Origin: Burkholderia dolosa
Lineage (GTDB): Bacteria > Pseudomonadota > Gammaproteobacteria > Burkholderiales > Burkholderiaceae
Length of the DNA stretch: 64,000 nt
Direction of reading: 5' to 3'
Assembly (NCBI RefSeq): GCF_902499135.1
Contig: NZ_CABVPR010000010.1
Coordinates: 1-64,000 of the forward strand
The notes beneath the pieces are model-generated. The model did no database searches. It saw nothing but the letters and a program-made list of their open reading frames with translations, and had not been told where the DNA came from. A program made the position numbers and the translations under genes. This document shows positions 37,491 to 47,224 of the stretch, in pieces. Position 1 is the first letter of the stretch. Every line of letters starts with the position of its first letter.

Positions 37491-38777
37491 ATGCGAGTCG
37501 TCGTTCTGGGCAGCGGTGTGGTGGGCGTGGCAAGCGCGTATTACCTCGCGCGCGCCGGTCATGAAGTCACGGTGATCGACCGGGAAGCCGGTCCGGCGCT
37601 CGAGACGAGCTTCGCAAACGCCGGCCAGATCTCGCCCGGCTATGCAGCACCGTGGGCAGCGCCCGGCGTTCCGCTGAAGGCCGTCAAATGGATGTTCGAG
37701 AAGCATGCGCCGCTCGCGATCCGGCTCGACGGCACGCGCTTCCAGCTCGAATGGATGTGGCAGATGCTGCGCAACTGCACGGCCGATCGCTATGCGGTGA
37801 ACAAAGGCCGGATGGTGCGTCTGGCGGAATACAGCCGCGATTGCCTGCAGGCGCTGCGTGCCGACACCGGCATCCAGTACGAAGGCCGCACCGGCGGCAC
37901 GCTGCAGCTGTTCCGCACGCAGCAGCAGCTCGACGGCGCGGCAAAGGACATCGCCGTGCTGCGCGACGCGAACGTGCCGTTCGAACTGCTGTCGCCGGCA
38001 GAGCTGAAGAACGCCGAGCCGGCGCTCGCCGCCGTGTCGCACAAGCTGACCGGCGGGCTGCGCCTGCCGGGCGACGAAACCGGCGACTGCCAGCTGTTCA
38101 CGACGCGCCTCGCGGCGCTCGCCGAAGCGCTCGGCGTCAAGTTCCGCTACAACACGCCGATCGATGCGCTCGCGATCGCCGGCGGCAAGATCGCCGGCGT
38201 GCAGTGCGGCAGCGAGACCGTGCGTGCGGACGCGTACGTCGTCGCGCTCGGCTCGTACTCGACGCGTCTCGTCGCGAACCTGATGAAGATCCCGGTCTAT
38301 CCGCTGAAGGGCTATTCGATCACCGCGCCGATCGTCAACGAAGCGGCCGCGCCGGTGTCGACGGTGCTCGACGAAACGTACAAGATCGCGATCACGCGTT
38401 TCGATCAGCGTATCCGCGTCGGCGGGATGGCGGAAATCGTCGGTTTCGACAAGCGTCTGCGCGCGGCGCGCCGCGAAACGCTCGAAATGTGCGTAAACGA
38501 TCTGTTCCCCGGCGGCGGCGATACGTCGAAGGCAACGTTCTGGACGGGCCTGCGCCCGATGACGCCGGACGGCACGCCGATCGTCGGGCGCACGCCGGTG
38601 TCGAACCTGTTCCTGAATACCGGTCACGGCACGCTCGGCTGGACGATGTCGTGCGGTTCGGGCCAGTTGCTCGCCGATCTGATCTCGGGCAAGAAGCCGG
38701 CGATCCAGGCCGACGATCTGTCGGTGCACCGCTATCTGAAGGATGTCGCGGGCCAGACGCGCCCCGCGTACGCGTAA
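37491..38777 (+). CDS. dadA: D-amino acid dehydrogenase
   Basis: The 428-residue flavoprotein oxidises D-alanine to pyruvate and passes electrons to the respiratory chain. The FAD-binding Rossmann motif is [20 protein letters not shown] at the N-terminus, followed by [20 protein letters not shown]. Near the C-terminus, [20 protein letters not shown] and [20 protein letters not shown] are the DAO-family blocks. GGAG precedes the ATG. It is divergent from lrp, and no alanine racemase gene follows. Confidence 0.96.
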   Translation: MRVVVLGSGVVGVASAYYLARAGHEVTVIDREAGPALETSFANAGQISPGYAAPWAAPGVPLKAVKWMFEKHAPLAIRLDGTRFQLEWMWQMLRNCTADRYAVNKGRMVRLAEYSRDCLQALRADTGIQYEGRTGGTLQLFRTQQQLDGAAKDIAVLRDANVPFELLSPAELKNAEPALAAVSHKLTGGLRLPGDETGDCQLFTTRLAALAEALGVKFRYNTPIDALAIAGGKIAGVQCGSETVRADAYVVALGSYSTRLVANLMKIPVYPLKGYSITAPIVNEAAAPVSTVLDETYKIAITRFDQRIRVGGMAEIVGFDKRLRAARRETLEMCVNDLFPGGGDTSKATFWTGLRPMTPDGTPIVGRTPVSNLFLNTGHGTLGWTMSCGSGQLLADLISGKKPAIQADDLSVHRYLKDVAGQTRPAYA

Positions 38778-38813
38778 ATCGCGACGGCCGCGTGGCGGCC
38801 CGACCGTACGAAA

Positions 38814-38842
38814 GAAAAAGCGCCCTTCGCGGGCGCTTTTTC
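38814..38842 (+). terminator. terminator after dadA
   Basis: GAAAAAGCGCCC (38814-38825) and GGGCGCTTTTTC (38831-38842) form a perfect 12-bp stem with a 5-base loop, 36 bases after the dadA stop. Confidence 0.92.
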
Positions 38843-38964
38843 GTTTTATCGGATCGTGCGGCCGTTACACGGAGATGGCGGCCGTTGTCAGCCGCCTTCG
38901 CCAAAGCGGCGGAACGCGCCTGCCAAACGCCGCGTTACGCTCACGATGCCGCACTTCGAACTGC

Positions 38965-39153
38965 TCACGCTGCAGTCACCTTCGACGTCAGCGGCGCAAG
39001 CGCTTCGTCGCGAAATTTCGCGGACTCGTCGTGCGCTGCTGCCCAGTCTCGTAACCGGGCTTCGTCGAAGCGAAGCAACTATGCTACGGCGTCGATGTCC
39101 GAGCGTTCCTTCGGCACGAACGGCACATCGTTAATCTACGCGATGTCGATGTA
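38965..39153 (-). pseudogene. decayed gene fragment with two amber codons
   Basis: The 469-bp gap between dadA and etfA holds no intact gene. One minus-strand frame still reads as protein for about 60 codons: YIDIA, then TAG, INDVPFVPKERSDIDAVA, then TAG, LLRFDEARLRDWAAAHDE, SAKFRDEALAPLTSKVTAA and a TGA stop. Both TAGs would be glutamate or glutamine codons after one base change, and third positions keep the coding GC bias. No start codon is in frame, and the frame runs into the etfA terminator region. I do not recognise the parent family. Confidence 0.45.
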
Positions 39154-39184
39154 ACTGACGGCCGTCGCCTTCGGCTGACGACAT

Positions 39185-39209
39185 AAAAAAGGGGCGCTCG
39201 TCGCGCCCC
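39185..39209 (-). terminator. terminator of etfBA
   Basis: On the minus strand GGGGCGC and GCGCCCC (39191-39209) form a 7-bp stem with a 5-base loop, followed by six T residues. It lies 38 bases after the etfA stop. Confidence 0.88.
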
Positions 39210-39246
39210 TCGTTCAGCGTACTTGCCGCCGATGCATCACGCTGCG

Positions 39247-40182
39247 TCAACCGAGTTCGGCGACGAGCTCCGGCACGAGCGTGAACAGATCGCCGACGAG
39301 GCCGTAATCGGCCACGCTGAAGATCGGCGCTTCCGGATCCTTGTTGATCGCGACGATCACCTTCGAGTCCTTCATCCCGGCCAGATGCTGGATCGCGCCG
39401 GAGATGCCGACCGCGATGTACAACTGCGGCGCGACGATCTTGCCGGTCTGGCCGACCTGATAGTCGTTCGGCACATAGCCGGCGTCGACTGCCGCACGCG
39501 ATGCGCCGAGCGCCGCCGACAGCTTGTCGGCCAGCGGCTCCAGCACCTTCGTGTAGTTTTCGCCGCTGCCCAGACCGCGGCCGCCCGACACGATGATGTT
39601 CGCCGACGTCAGTTCCGGACGGTCGAGCTTCGTCACTTCGCGGCTCACGAATTGCGACACGCCCGCATCTGCCGCCGCTTCGATCTTGTCGATCGCCGCA
39701 CTGCCGCCTTCCGCCGCGACCGCGTCGAAGCCGGTCGCGCGCACCGTGATCACCTTGATCGGATCGCTCGACTGCACGGTCGCGATCGCGTTGCCCGCAT
39801 AGATCGGACGCTCGAACGTGTCGGCCGAATCGACCGCCGTGATGTCGGAGATCTGCGCGACGTCGAGCTTCGCCGCGATGCGCGGCGCGATGTTCTTGCC
39901 GTAAGCGGTAGCCGGCGCGAGGATGTGCGAGTAATCCTTCGCGACGTTCAGCACGGTCGCTTCGACGTTTTCCGCGAGGCCTTCGGCCAGTTGCGGCGCG
40001 TCGGCGAGCAGCACCTTCGAGACGCCTGCGATCTTTGCCGCCGCATCGGCCGCCGCCTGCGCGTTGTGACCGGCAACCAGCACGTGAACGTCACCGCCGA
40101 TCTTCTGCGCCGCCGCCACCGTGTTCAGCGTCGCGGCCTTGATCGACGCGTTGTCGTGTTCTGCAATTACCAGAATCGTCAT
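39247..40182 (-). CDS. etfA: electron transfer flavoprotein alpha subunit
   Basis: The 311-residue subunit carries the FAD-binding C-domain with [20 protein letters not shown] and [20 protein letters not shown], followed by [20 protein letters not shown]. The N-domain starts [20 protein letters not shown]. With EtfB it carries electrons from acyl-CoA dehydrogenases to ETF:ubiquinone oxidoreductase. It begins 16 bases after etfB. The order is etfB-etfA. Confidence 0.97.
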   Translation of the reverse strand: MTILVIAEHDNASIKAATLNTVAAAQKIGGDVHVLVAGHNAQAAADAAAKIAGVSKVLLADAPQLAEGLAENVEATVLNVAKDYSHILAPATAYGKNIAPRIAAKLDVAQISDITAVDSADTFERPIYAGNAIATVQSSDPIKVITVRATGFDAVAAEGGSAAIDKIEAAADAGVSQFVSREVTKLDRPELTSANIIVSGGRGLGSGENYTKVLEPLADKLSAALGASRAAVDAGYVPNDYQVGQTGKIVAPQLYIAVGISGAIQHLAGMKDSKVIVAINKDPEAPIFSVADYGLVGDLFTLVPELVAELG

Positions 40183-40198
40183 TTCTTTCCGCTCCCTG

Positions 40199-40948
40199 TT
40201 ACAGCACCTTGGCTTCGGTCTTCAGCTTCTCGACCAGCGTCTTCACGTCCGGCACCTTCACGCCGGCCGCACGCTTCGGCGGCTCGACGACCTTCAGCGT
40301 CTTCATGCGCGGCGCGACGTCCACGCCGAGGTCTTCCGGCTTCAACGTTTCGAGCGGCTTCTTCTTCGCCTTCATGATGTTCGGCAGCGTCACGTAGCGC
40401 GGCTCGTTCAGGCGCAGGTCGGTCGTGACCACCGCCGGCAGCTTCAGCGACAGCGTTTCCGCGCCGCCGTCGACTTCGCGTGCGACCGTCGCCTTGCCGT
40501 CGGCGATCGTCACCTTCGACGCAAACGTCGCCTGCGGGAGGCCGGCGAGCGCAGCGAGCATCTGGCCCGTCTGGTTCGAGTCGTCGTCGATTGCCTGCTT
40601 GCCGAGGATCACGAGCTGCGGCTGCTCCTTGTCGACCAGCGCCTTCAGAATCTTCGCGACGGCGAGCGGCTCGACGCTGTCGTTCGATTCGACGAGGATC
40701 GCGCGATCGGCGCCGATCGCGAGCGCCGTACGCAGCGTTTCCTGCGCCTGCGCGACGCCGATCGACACGGCCACCACTTCGGTCGCGACGCCGGCTTCCT
40801 TCAGGCGCACCGCTTCTTCCACGGCGATTTCGTCGAACGGGTTCATCGACATCTTCACGTTCGCGATGTCGACGCCCGTGTTGTCCGATTTCACGCGGAC
40901 CTTCACGTTGTAATCGACCACTCTTTTCACTGGCACCAGGATTTTCAT
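40199..40948 (-). CDS. etfB: electron transfer flavoprotein beta subunit
   Basis: The 249-residue subunit begins [20 protein letters not shown] and has the AMP-binding and ETF-beta signature [20 protein letters not shown] near residue 120. The recognition-loop region [20 protein letters not shown] (about 195) matches the family contact with partner dehydrogenases. The start at 40948 is two residues inside the longer frame and matches EtfB N-termini. It is first of the two-gene etf operon. Confidence 0.97.
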   Translation of the reverse strand: MKILVPVKRVVDYNVKVRVKSDNTGVDIANVKMSMNPFDEIAVEEAVRLKEAGVATEVVAVSIGVAQAQETLRTALAIGADRAILVESNDSVEPLAVAKILKALVDKEQPQLVILGKQAIDDDSNQTGQMLAALAGLPQATFASKVTIADGKATVAREVDGGAETLSLKLPAVVTTDLRLNEPRYVTLPNIMKAKKKPLETLKPEDLGVDVAPRMKTLKVVEPPKRAAGVKVPDVKTLVEKLKTEAKVL

Positions 40949-41103
40949 GCACACGCTCCAAAGTTACGAATACGACCACAGGCCATTTTATAGCCAGGCC
41001 TCATGACTGCGCGGCCAAGCGGGCCAATCCATCGCGGCTATCGAGGATAGCGCTCCTCCGCGGCGCGCCGGCAATAGCGAACGGTCGTTCTATTTTAAAA
41101 GAG

Positions 41104-41132
41104 AAAAAACCCCGACGCAAAGCCCGGGGTTT
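41104..41132 (-). terminator. terminator of metNIQ
   Basis: AAACCCCG (41107-41114) and CGGGGTTT (41125-41132) form an 8-bp stem, and the minus strand continues with a T-run. It lies 46 bases after metQ. Confidence 0.8.
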
Positions 41133-41177
41133 CGATCATCGCCTCTAATCACCGTCGGGCACATCGCGTCGCGTGAA

Positions 41178-41972
41178 TTACCACGCGGCAATGACTGCGC
41201 CGCCGAACTTGCCGTCGATGAACTGCTTTACCTCCGGCGAATGGTACGCAGCGACGAGCTTCGCGACCCACGGCTTGTTGCGGTCCGATTCGCGAATCGC
41301 GATGACGTTCGCATACGGGCCGTCCGCGCTTTCGATCGCGATCGCGTCCTGTTTCGGTTTCAACCCTGCTTCCATCGCGTAGTTCGTGTTGATCGCGGCC
41401 GCATCGACGTCGCCGAGCGAGCGCGGAATCTGCGCCGCATCGAGCTCGACGATCTTCAGCTTCCGCGGATTGTCGACGATGTCGAGCGGCGTCGCCTTCA
41501 GCCCCGCATCCGCGCGCAGCTTCAGCACGCGCTGCTTCTGCAGCAACAGCAGCGCGCGGCCGCCGTTGGTCGGATCGTTCGGAATCGCGACACGTGCGCC
41601 GGGCTTCAGCTCGGCCAGCGACTTCACGCGCTTCGAATAGATGCCCATCGGAAACGTGACGGTGTCGGCGACCTTGATCAGCTTGTAGCCGCGATCCTTC
41701 ACCTGCGCCTGCAGATACGGATCGTGCTGGTAGCTGTTCGCATCGAGATCGCCGGCTGCGAGCGCGGCATTCGGCTGCACGTAGTCGGAGAACTCGACGA
41801 TGCGGATGTCGACGCCGCTCTTCGCCGCGACTTTCTTCACCACTTCCATGATCTGCGCGTGCGGGCCGCCCGTCACGCCGACCTTGATCGTCTCGGCCTG
41901 CGCGTGCGCACCGGCGAACAGCGCCGCTGCGCCGAGCGCGGCCGCGAATTTCAGCATCGAGCGTCGTTGCAT
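41178..41972 (-). CDS. metQ: methionine ABC transporter substrate-binding protein
   Basis: The 264-residue NlpA-family protein has IKVGVTGGPHAQIMEVVKKV near residue 30, VEFSDYVQPNAALAAGDLDA and DTVTFPMGIYSKRVKSLAEL. It has a cleavable signal peptide (cleavage near AHA-QA at about 25) but no lipobox cysteine, unlike E. coli MetQ, which is a lipoprotein. It should deliver D- or L-methionine to MetNI in the periplasm. It is third in metN-metI-metQ. Confidence 0.92.
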   Translation of the reverse strand: MQRRSMLKFAAALGAAALFAGAHAQAETIKVGVTGGPHAQIMEVVKKVAAKSGVDIRIVEFSDYVQPNAALAAGDLDANSYQHDPYLQAQVKDRGYKLIKVADTVTFPMGIYSKRVKSLAELKPGARVAIPNDPTNGGRALLLLQKQRVLKLRADAGLKATPLDIVDNPRKLKIVELDAAQIPRSLGDVDAAAINTNYAMEAGLKPKQDAIAIESADGPYANVIAIRESDRNKPWVAKLVAAYHSPEVKQFIDGKFGGAVIAAW

Positions 41973-42002
41973 CGTCTTCTCCCCTAATGAATGAATGTCG
42001 TT

Positions 42003-42656
42003 TTACTTGTGGCTCAGCCGGCGCACGAGCCAGTCGCCGAACGATTGCACGACCTGCACGAACACGATCAGGATCGCGACGACGGTCCACATCACTTCCG
42101 GCAGATAGCGCTGGTAGCCGTAGCGGATGCCGAGGTCGCCGAGCCCGCCGCCGCCGATCGCGCCCGCCATCGCCGAATAGCCGACGAGCGACACGAACGT
42201 GATCGTGAGCCCCGCGACGATGCCCGGCAGCGATTCGGGCAGCAGCACCTTGAAGACGATCTGCGACGTCGTCGCGCCCATCGACTGCGCAGCCTCGATC
42301 AGCCCGCGGTCGACTTCGCGCAATGCCGTCTCGACGAGTCGCGCGATGAACGGCGCGGCGGCGAGCGTCAGCGGCACGACTGCGGCGGCCGTGCCGATCG
42401 ACGAACCGGTGACGAGCCGCGTAAACGGAATCACCGCGACGAGCAGGATGATGAACGGCGTCGAGCGCACCGCGTTCACGATCCCGCCGAGCGCGCGGTT
42501 CACCGCCAGGTTCTGCAATACGCCCTGGCGGTCGGTCAGATACAACAGCACGCCGAGCGGCAGGCCGACGAGCGCGCCGACCGCCCCGGAGATGCCGACC
42601 ATGATCAGCGTCTCCCAGAACGACTGCACGAACATATCGAACATCTCACTCAACAT
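42003..42656 (-). CDS. metI: methionine ABC transporter permease
   Basis: The 217-residue permease has five hydrophobic segments and the EAA-loop region [20 protein letters not shown], followed by [20 protein letters not shown]. It forms the membrane channel of MetNIQ. Its start overlaps the metN stop by 11 bases. Length matches MetI of E. coli (217). Confidence 0.95.
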   Translation of the reverse strand: MLSEMFDMFVQSFWETLIMVGISGAVGALVGLPLGVLLYLTDRQGVLQNLAVNRALGGIVNAVRSTPFIILLVAVIPFTRLVTGSSIGTAAAVVPLTLAAAPFIARLVETALREVDRGLIEAAQSMGATTSQIVFKVLLPESLPGIVAGLTITFVSLVGYSAMAGAIGGGGLGDLGIRYGYQRYLPEVMWTVVAILIVFVQVVQSFGDWLVRRLSHK

Positions 42657-43680
42657 ACGACAGCTCCTCCACCACCACGCCTTGCTCGCGCAGGAACGCG
42701 AGCGCCTGCCCGACCTTGCCCGGTTCGCCGCCCGCGAGTACCGCGAGCGAACCGAACGCCTGTCCCTGGATCTCGTCGATCTGCCCGTGCAGGATGTTGA
42801 AGTCGAGCTCGTACCGGCGGATCGTCTCGGACAGGATCGGCTGGTCGACGCCGGAGCCGGTGAACGCGAGCCGCAGCAGATGGCCGCTGCCCGTCTTCAA
42901 CCGCTCGGCGACGCGCGCCTTCAGCGCGGGCGGCAGTTCCTGCGCGATCACGTCGCCGATCAGCGCGCGCGTCACTTCGTGATGCGGCTGCAGGAATACG
43001 TCGATCACGCGGCCTTCCTCGACCACGCGGCCGGCGTCGAGCACGGCAACCCGGTCGCACACCTGCTTGATCACTTCCATCTGATGCGTGATCAGCACGA
43101 TCGTGAGGCCCAGTTCGCGGTTGATGCGCTTGAGCAGATCGAGGATCGAGCGGGTCGTTTCGGGATCGAGCGCCGACGTCGCCTCATCCGACAACAGCAC
43201 CTTCGGCTTGCTCGCGAGCGCACGCGCGATGCCGACGCGCTGCTTCTGGCCGCCGCTGATCTGCGCCGGATAGCGGTCCTTCTGCGCGGACAACCCGACG
43301 AGATCGAGCAGCGGCAGCACGGCCGCCTCGATGTCCGCGCGGCTTGCGCCGGCCAGTTCGAGCGGCAGCGCGACGTTGTCGAACACCGTGCGCGACGACA
43401 GCAGGTTGAAGTGCTGGAAGATCATGCCGATTTCGCGGCGCGCCTCGCGCAGCGCATTGGCCGGCAGCAGCGTGAGATCGCGCCCGCCGACGACGACGTT
43501 CCCTTCGGTCGGCCGCGTGAGCAGGTTGATGGTGCGCACGAGCGTGCTCTTGCCGGCGCCGCTTCGGCCGATGATGCCGAACACCTCGCCCTGCGGAATC
43601 GTCAGATTGACGTTGTGCAATGCGTCGACCCAGCCGCTCGGGCCGGGGAAACGTTGCGACAGATTGCGTAATTCGATCAT
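42646..43680 (-). CDS. metN: methionine ABC transporter ATP-binding protein
   Basis: The 344-residue ATPase has Walker A GRSGAGKS at 38-45, the ABC signature [16 protein letters not shown] near 140 and Walker [13 protein letters not shown] near 160. The C-terminal NIL/ACT-like domain (about 265-344) is the methionine-binding, transport-inhibiting domain. The start at 43680 gives the conserved [11 protein letters not shown]. It is first of the met operon; I see no clear riboswitch in the 216 bases upstream. Confidence 0.96.
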   Translation of the reverse strand: MIELRNLSQRFPGPSGWVDALHNVNLTIPQGEVFGIIGRSGAGKSTLVRTINLLTRPTEGNVVVGGRDLTLLPANALREARREIGMIFQHFNLLSSRTVFDNVALPLELAGASRADIEAAVLPLLDLVGLSAQKDRYPAQISGGQKQRVGIARALASKPKVLLSDEATSALDPETTRSILDLLKRINRELGLTIVLITHQMEVIKQVCDRVAVLDAGRVVEEGRVIDVFLQPHHEVTRALIGDVIAQELPPALKARVAERLKTGSGHLLRLAFTGSGVDQPILSETIRRYELDFNILHGQIDEIQGQAFGSLAVLAGGEPGKVGQALAFLREQGVVVEELSYVE

Positions 43681-43896
43681 GTAAACAAAACGGCGGCCGC
43701 TGGCGAGCAGGCCCGCCAATCGGCCGCCGATGCATCTGGAATAGCCGGCGATTTTACCGCAAACCCCTCATTCCCCTTAATAATCGATTTCGATCTTTTC
43801 ATAACTGCGCGAAATTAGAGGAGTGCCGCCGCGACGCGTTTCCGGCCCGCGACTATGATCGCGGAACACCGGGATGAGCGAATGGAGACACGTGAG

Positions 43897-44814
43897 ATGA
43901 GCGCCCCCACCACGACGGCAGCGGCGGCGGCCGACGCCGCGTCGGCATCGTCGCCGGCAGCGCCGCTGACGGGCCTGCTGCGCACCGCGGACGGCCTCGA
44001 GCTGGCGTCGTATCGCTGGCCGGCCGGCGATCGCACGACGCCGCCGCGCGCGACGGTCGCGCTCTTGCACGGACTCGCGGAGCACGCGGGCCGCTATGCG
44101 GCGCTCGCGGCGCGGCTGAATGCGGCGGACATCGAATTGCTCGCGATCGATCTGCGCGGGCACGGCCGCTCGCCCGGCAAGCGCGCGTGGATCGAGCGCT
44201 TCGACGATTATCTGTACGATGCCGACACGCTCGTCGCCGAAGCCGCGCGCGCCGATACGCCGCTGTTTCTGATGGGTCACAGCATGGGCGGCGCCGTCGC
44301 CGCGCTGTACGCGATCGAACGCGCGCCGACGCTCGGCCGTGCGCTGACGGGCCTCGTGCTGTCGAGCCCGGCGCTCGCGCCGGGGCGAGACGTGCCGCGC
44401 TGGATGCTCGCGCTGAGCCGCTTCATCAGCCGCGCATGGCCGACCTTTCCGGCGATCAGAATCGACGCGGCGCTGCTGTCGCGCGATCCGGCCGTCGTCG
44501 CGGACAATCGCGCCGATCCGCTCGTGCATCATCGCGCGGTTCCCGCGCGCACCGGTGCCGAGATCCTCGATGCGATGGCGCGCATCGAACGCGGTCGCGG
44601 CGCGCTGCGCGTACCGGTGCTCGTCTATCACGGCACCGCCGACAAGCTCACCGAACCGGACGGCAGTCGCGCGTTCGGCGCGCATGTCGGCTCGCCGGAC
44701 CGGACGCTGACGCTGTACGACGGCGGCTTCCACGAGACGATGAACGATATCGAGCGCGATCGCGTGATCGGCGCGCTGATCGACTGGATTCACGCACGCG
44801 CGCCGGCACGCTGA
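43897..44814 (+). CDS. alpha/beta hydrolase (monoacylglycerol lipase type)
   Basis: The 305-residue hydrolase has HGLAEHAGRYAALAARL and the oxyanion region at about 58-75, nucleophile Ser129 in GHSMGG, the aspartate in VYHGTADKLTEP near 232 and the histidine in GGFHETMND near 262. This matches the monoglyceride-lipase and lysophospholipase L2 branch. The first 25 residues are Ala-rich. The start at 43897 is preceded by GGAG at 9 bases; an ATG 15 bases upstream is also in frame. No operon partners are evident. Confidence 0.82.
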   Translation: MSAPTTTAAAAADAASASSPAAPLTGLLRTADGLELASYRWPAGDRTTPPRATVALLHGLAEHAGRYAALAARLNAADIELLAIDLRGHGRSPGKRAWIERFDDYLYDADTLVAEAARADTPLFLMGHSMGGAVAALYAIERAPTLGRALTGLVLSSPALAPGRDVPRWMLALSRFISRAWPTFPAIRIDAALLSRDPAVVADNRADPLVHHRAVPARTGAEILDAMARIERGRGALRVPVLVYHGTADKLTEPDGSRAFGAHVGSPDRTLTLYDGGFHETMNDIERDRVIGALIDWIHARAPAR

Positions 44815-44834
44815 CGCACGGGTCGCGAATCGCG

Positions 44835-45758
44835 TCAGATGCCGGCCAGCACGCGCAGATGCGCGACGACGCTGCGCCCGAGCGCGGACAGGTTGTAGCC
44901 GCCCTCGAGGCAGCTCACGATGCGGCCGTGCGCATGACGGCGCGCGACGTCGACGATCTGTGCGGTCAGCCACTCGAAGTCCGCTTCGACGAGGCCGAGG
45001 TTGCCGATATCATCCTCGCGATGCGCGTCGAAGCCGGCCGATACGAACAGCATCTGCGGCTTGAACGCATCGAGACGCGGCAGCCAGAACATGTCGACCG
45101 CTTCGCGGATCGCCATCCCGTTGCTGCGCGCCGGCATTGGCAGGTTCACCATGTTCGGCGCCTGGTGGTCGACGCCCGAGAACGGGTACAGCGGGTGCTG
45201 AAAGAAGCTGCACATCAGCACCCGCTCGTCGTTCGCGAACGCGGCCTCGGTGCCATTGCCGTGATGGACGTCGAAATCGACGATCGCGACGCGCTCGAGA
45301 CCGTGCACGTCGAGCGCGTGCCGCGCGGCAATCGCGACGTTGTTGAAAAAACAGAAACCCATCGCGCGGGCGGGCTCCGCGTGGTGGCCGGGCGGACGGA
45401 CGCTGCAGAACGCGTTCGCGTAGCGGCCTTCGATCACCGCGTCGGTTGCCGCGACGGCGGCGCCGGCCGCACGCAGCGCGGCGCGCCACGTGTCGCGGTT
45501 CATCATCGTGTCGGGATCGATCTCGACGTGGCCGTCGACGGGCGTCATGGAACGGATGTAGTCGATGTGCGCCTGCGTGTGCACGCGGCCAAGCGCGACT
45601 TCACTCGCGAACGGCGCGGTCTCGTGCACGATCAGGTCGTCGATGCGGCTCGCGATCAGCTGATCCTGGATCGCCGACAGCCGGGCCGGGCATTCCGGAT
45701 GCCACTCCCCCATCTCGTGCAGCATGCAGTCGGGGTGCGTATAGAAGGCGGTTGCCAT
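44835..45758 (-). CDS. histone deacetylase-like amidohydrolase
   Basis: The 307-residue enzyme is of the HDAC fold with catalytic blocks RPPGHHAEPARAMGFCFFNN near 124, VDFDVHHGNGTEAAF near 160 and SAGFDAHREDDIGNLG near 245. The zinc ligands (two Asp, one His) and the tandem histidines are intact. Bacterial members act on acetylated lysine or acetylpolyamines; the substrate is not predictable. The last 12 residues form a short C-terminal helix. The neighbour is a convergent lipase. Confidence 0.88.
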   Translation of the reverse strand: MATAFYTHPDCMLHEMGEWHPECPARLSAIQDQLIASRIDDLIVHETAPFASEVALGRVHTQAHIDYIRSMTPVDGHVEIDPDTMMNRDTWRAALRAAGAAVAATDAVIEGRYANAFCSVRPPGHHAEPARAMGFCFFNNVAIAARHALDVHGLERVAIVDFDVHHGNGTEAAFANDERVLMCSFFQHPLYPFSGVDHQAPNMVNLPMPARSNGMAIREAVDMFWLPRLDAFKPQMLFVSAGFDAHREDDIGNLGLVEADFEWLTAQIVDVARRHAHGRIVSCLEGGYNLSALGRSVVAHLRVLAGI

Positions 45759-45927
45759 AAGGTGTCATCCGCGACGCAACGGGCGCCGCAGGTCTCCATC
45801 AATGATGTCCATCGTCTGCCGCGAATTCGCCGCTAACTTACCACAACGCAGCGGCGGTTCGGCTCGGCGCGCCGGATGCGTCGGGTATACTGCGCCGAAC
45901 ACAATCGCCCTGCCCGCCCGCCTCGAC

Positions 45928-47139
45928 ATGAATTCCCGCAAGCCCGCCGCCGTTCCCTTCGCGCTGTTCCGCGTTCGTGTTCCGCTCGTCGTCGCCGCCG
46001 TCGCCGCCATGCTGTGCGCAGCACCGGCCGGCGCTCAAACGCAGCGCGCCAAGGCCGCCGGTACGCTGGTTGCGCAGGCCCAGCCGCAGCAGCCGGCACC
46101 GCAGGGCCAGGTGTTCGAAGAGGAAATCGTTCCGCAGCGCTATGCGAACAACGCGAACGTCGATGCCTTCATCGACGAGATGGTGAGCCGCAACGGCTTC
46201 GATTCCGCGAGCCTGCACGCGCTGTTCTCGCGCGTCAGCTATTCGGCGACCGCAGTCAAGCTCGTGAAACCGGCGCCGACGCCGTCGGTCAAGAACTGGC
46301 GCGTCTATCGCTCGCGCTTCATCGAGCCGATCCGCATCAACGCGGGCGTGAAATTCTGGAAGGCGAACCAGGCGACGCTGCAGCGCGCGTCTGCGGAATT
46401 CGGCGTGCCGCCGGAGGTGATCGTCGGCATCATCGGCGTCGAGACGATCTACGGCCGCTACATGGGCAACTTCCGCGTGCTCGACGCGCTGACGACGCTG
46501 ACGTTCGACTATCCGGATACGCCGAATCGCGACAGCCGCCAGGCGACGTTCCGCAAGAACCTCGAGGATTTCCTCGTGTGGACGCGCGACAACCAGCTCG
46601 ATCCGACGACGGTGCTCGGTTCGTACACGGGCGCGATCGGCATCCCGCAATTCCTGCCGAGCAGCATCCGCGAGTACGCGGTCGACTATGACGGCACCGG
46701 CCATGTCGATCTGCGCAGCAGCGCCGCCGATGCGATCGGCAGCGTCGCGAACTACCTGAAGCAGCACGGCTGGGAAACCGACCGCCCGGTGGTCTGGCGA
46801 ATCACGCCGGACACCGGCAGCCTCGGCATCGCGCAGGCGGCGGCCGACGGTCAGCCGGAGCCGCACTGGGCGCTGTCGCAGCTGCTGCGTGCGGGCATGA
46901 CGCTCGACGAACCGACGGTCAACATCACGACCGAAGCGGGTACGCCGGTCACCGTCGTCGATCTGCCATCGCCGGGGCGTGCGACCGAATACATGCTCGG
47001 GCTGAAGAATTTCTACGTGCTGACGCGCTACAACCGCAGCTTCTTCTACGCGCTCGCCGTGTATCAGCTCGGCGAGGCCGTGAAAGCGCAGATGGAAGCG
47101 AACGGCGCGCTGACGCCTGCGGCAGCGGACGATCAATAA
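45928..47139 (+). CDS. mltB: membrane-bound lytic murein transglycosylase B
   Basis: The 403-residue protein has a long basic N-terminus and signal sequence (cleavage near PAGA-QT at about 36; not a clear lipobox). The SLT-2 domain holds the catalytic glutamate in EVIVGIIGVETIYGRYMGNF near 172, followed by GSYTGAIGIPQFLPSSIREY and GSVANYLKQHGWETDRPVVW. It cleaves peptidoglycan to 1,6-anhydro products. E. coli MltB is a lipoprotein; here the attachment is uncertain. A terminator follows. Confidence 0.94.
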   Translation: MNSRKPAAVPFALFRVRVPLVVAAVAAMLCAAPAGAQTQRAKAAGTLVAQAQPQQPAPQGQVFEEEIVPQRYANNANVDAFIDEMVSRNGFDSASLHALFSRVSYSATAVKLVKPAPTPSVKNWRVYRSRFIEPIRINAGVKFWKANQATLQRASAEFGVPPEVIVGIIGVETIYGRYMGNFRVLDALTTLTFDYPDTPNRDSRQATFRKNLEDFLVWTRDNQLDPTTVLGSYTGAIGIPQFLPSSIREYAVDYDGTGHVDLRSSAADAIGSVANYLKQHGWETDRPVVWRITPDTGSLGIAQAAADGQPEPHWALSQLLRAGMTLDEPTVNITTEAGTPVTVVDLPSPGRATEYMLGLKNFYVLTRYNRSFFYALAVYQLGEAVKAQMEANGALTPAAADDQ

Positions 47140-47177
47140 ACGCCCGCGCAGCCGGCACGAGCACGGTTCGCATCAAC

Positions 47178-47205
47178 GAAAAGCGCCGCAAATGCGGCGC
47201 TTTTT
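47178..47205. terminator. bidirectional terminator between mltB and cysM
   Basis: AAAAGCGCCGCA (47179-47190) and TGCGGCGCTTTT (47193-47204) form a perfect 12-bp stem with a tight AA centre. T- and A-runs flank both sides. Confidence 0.9.
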
Positions 47206-47224
47206 CATTTCTGCGGACGCGTGA

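Noticed and set aside
43681-43896. Possible SAM riboswitch upstream of metN
   Set aside because: The leader is short, and I see no conserved SAM-I or SAM-II core motifs; a covariance-model search would be needed.
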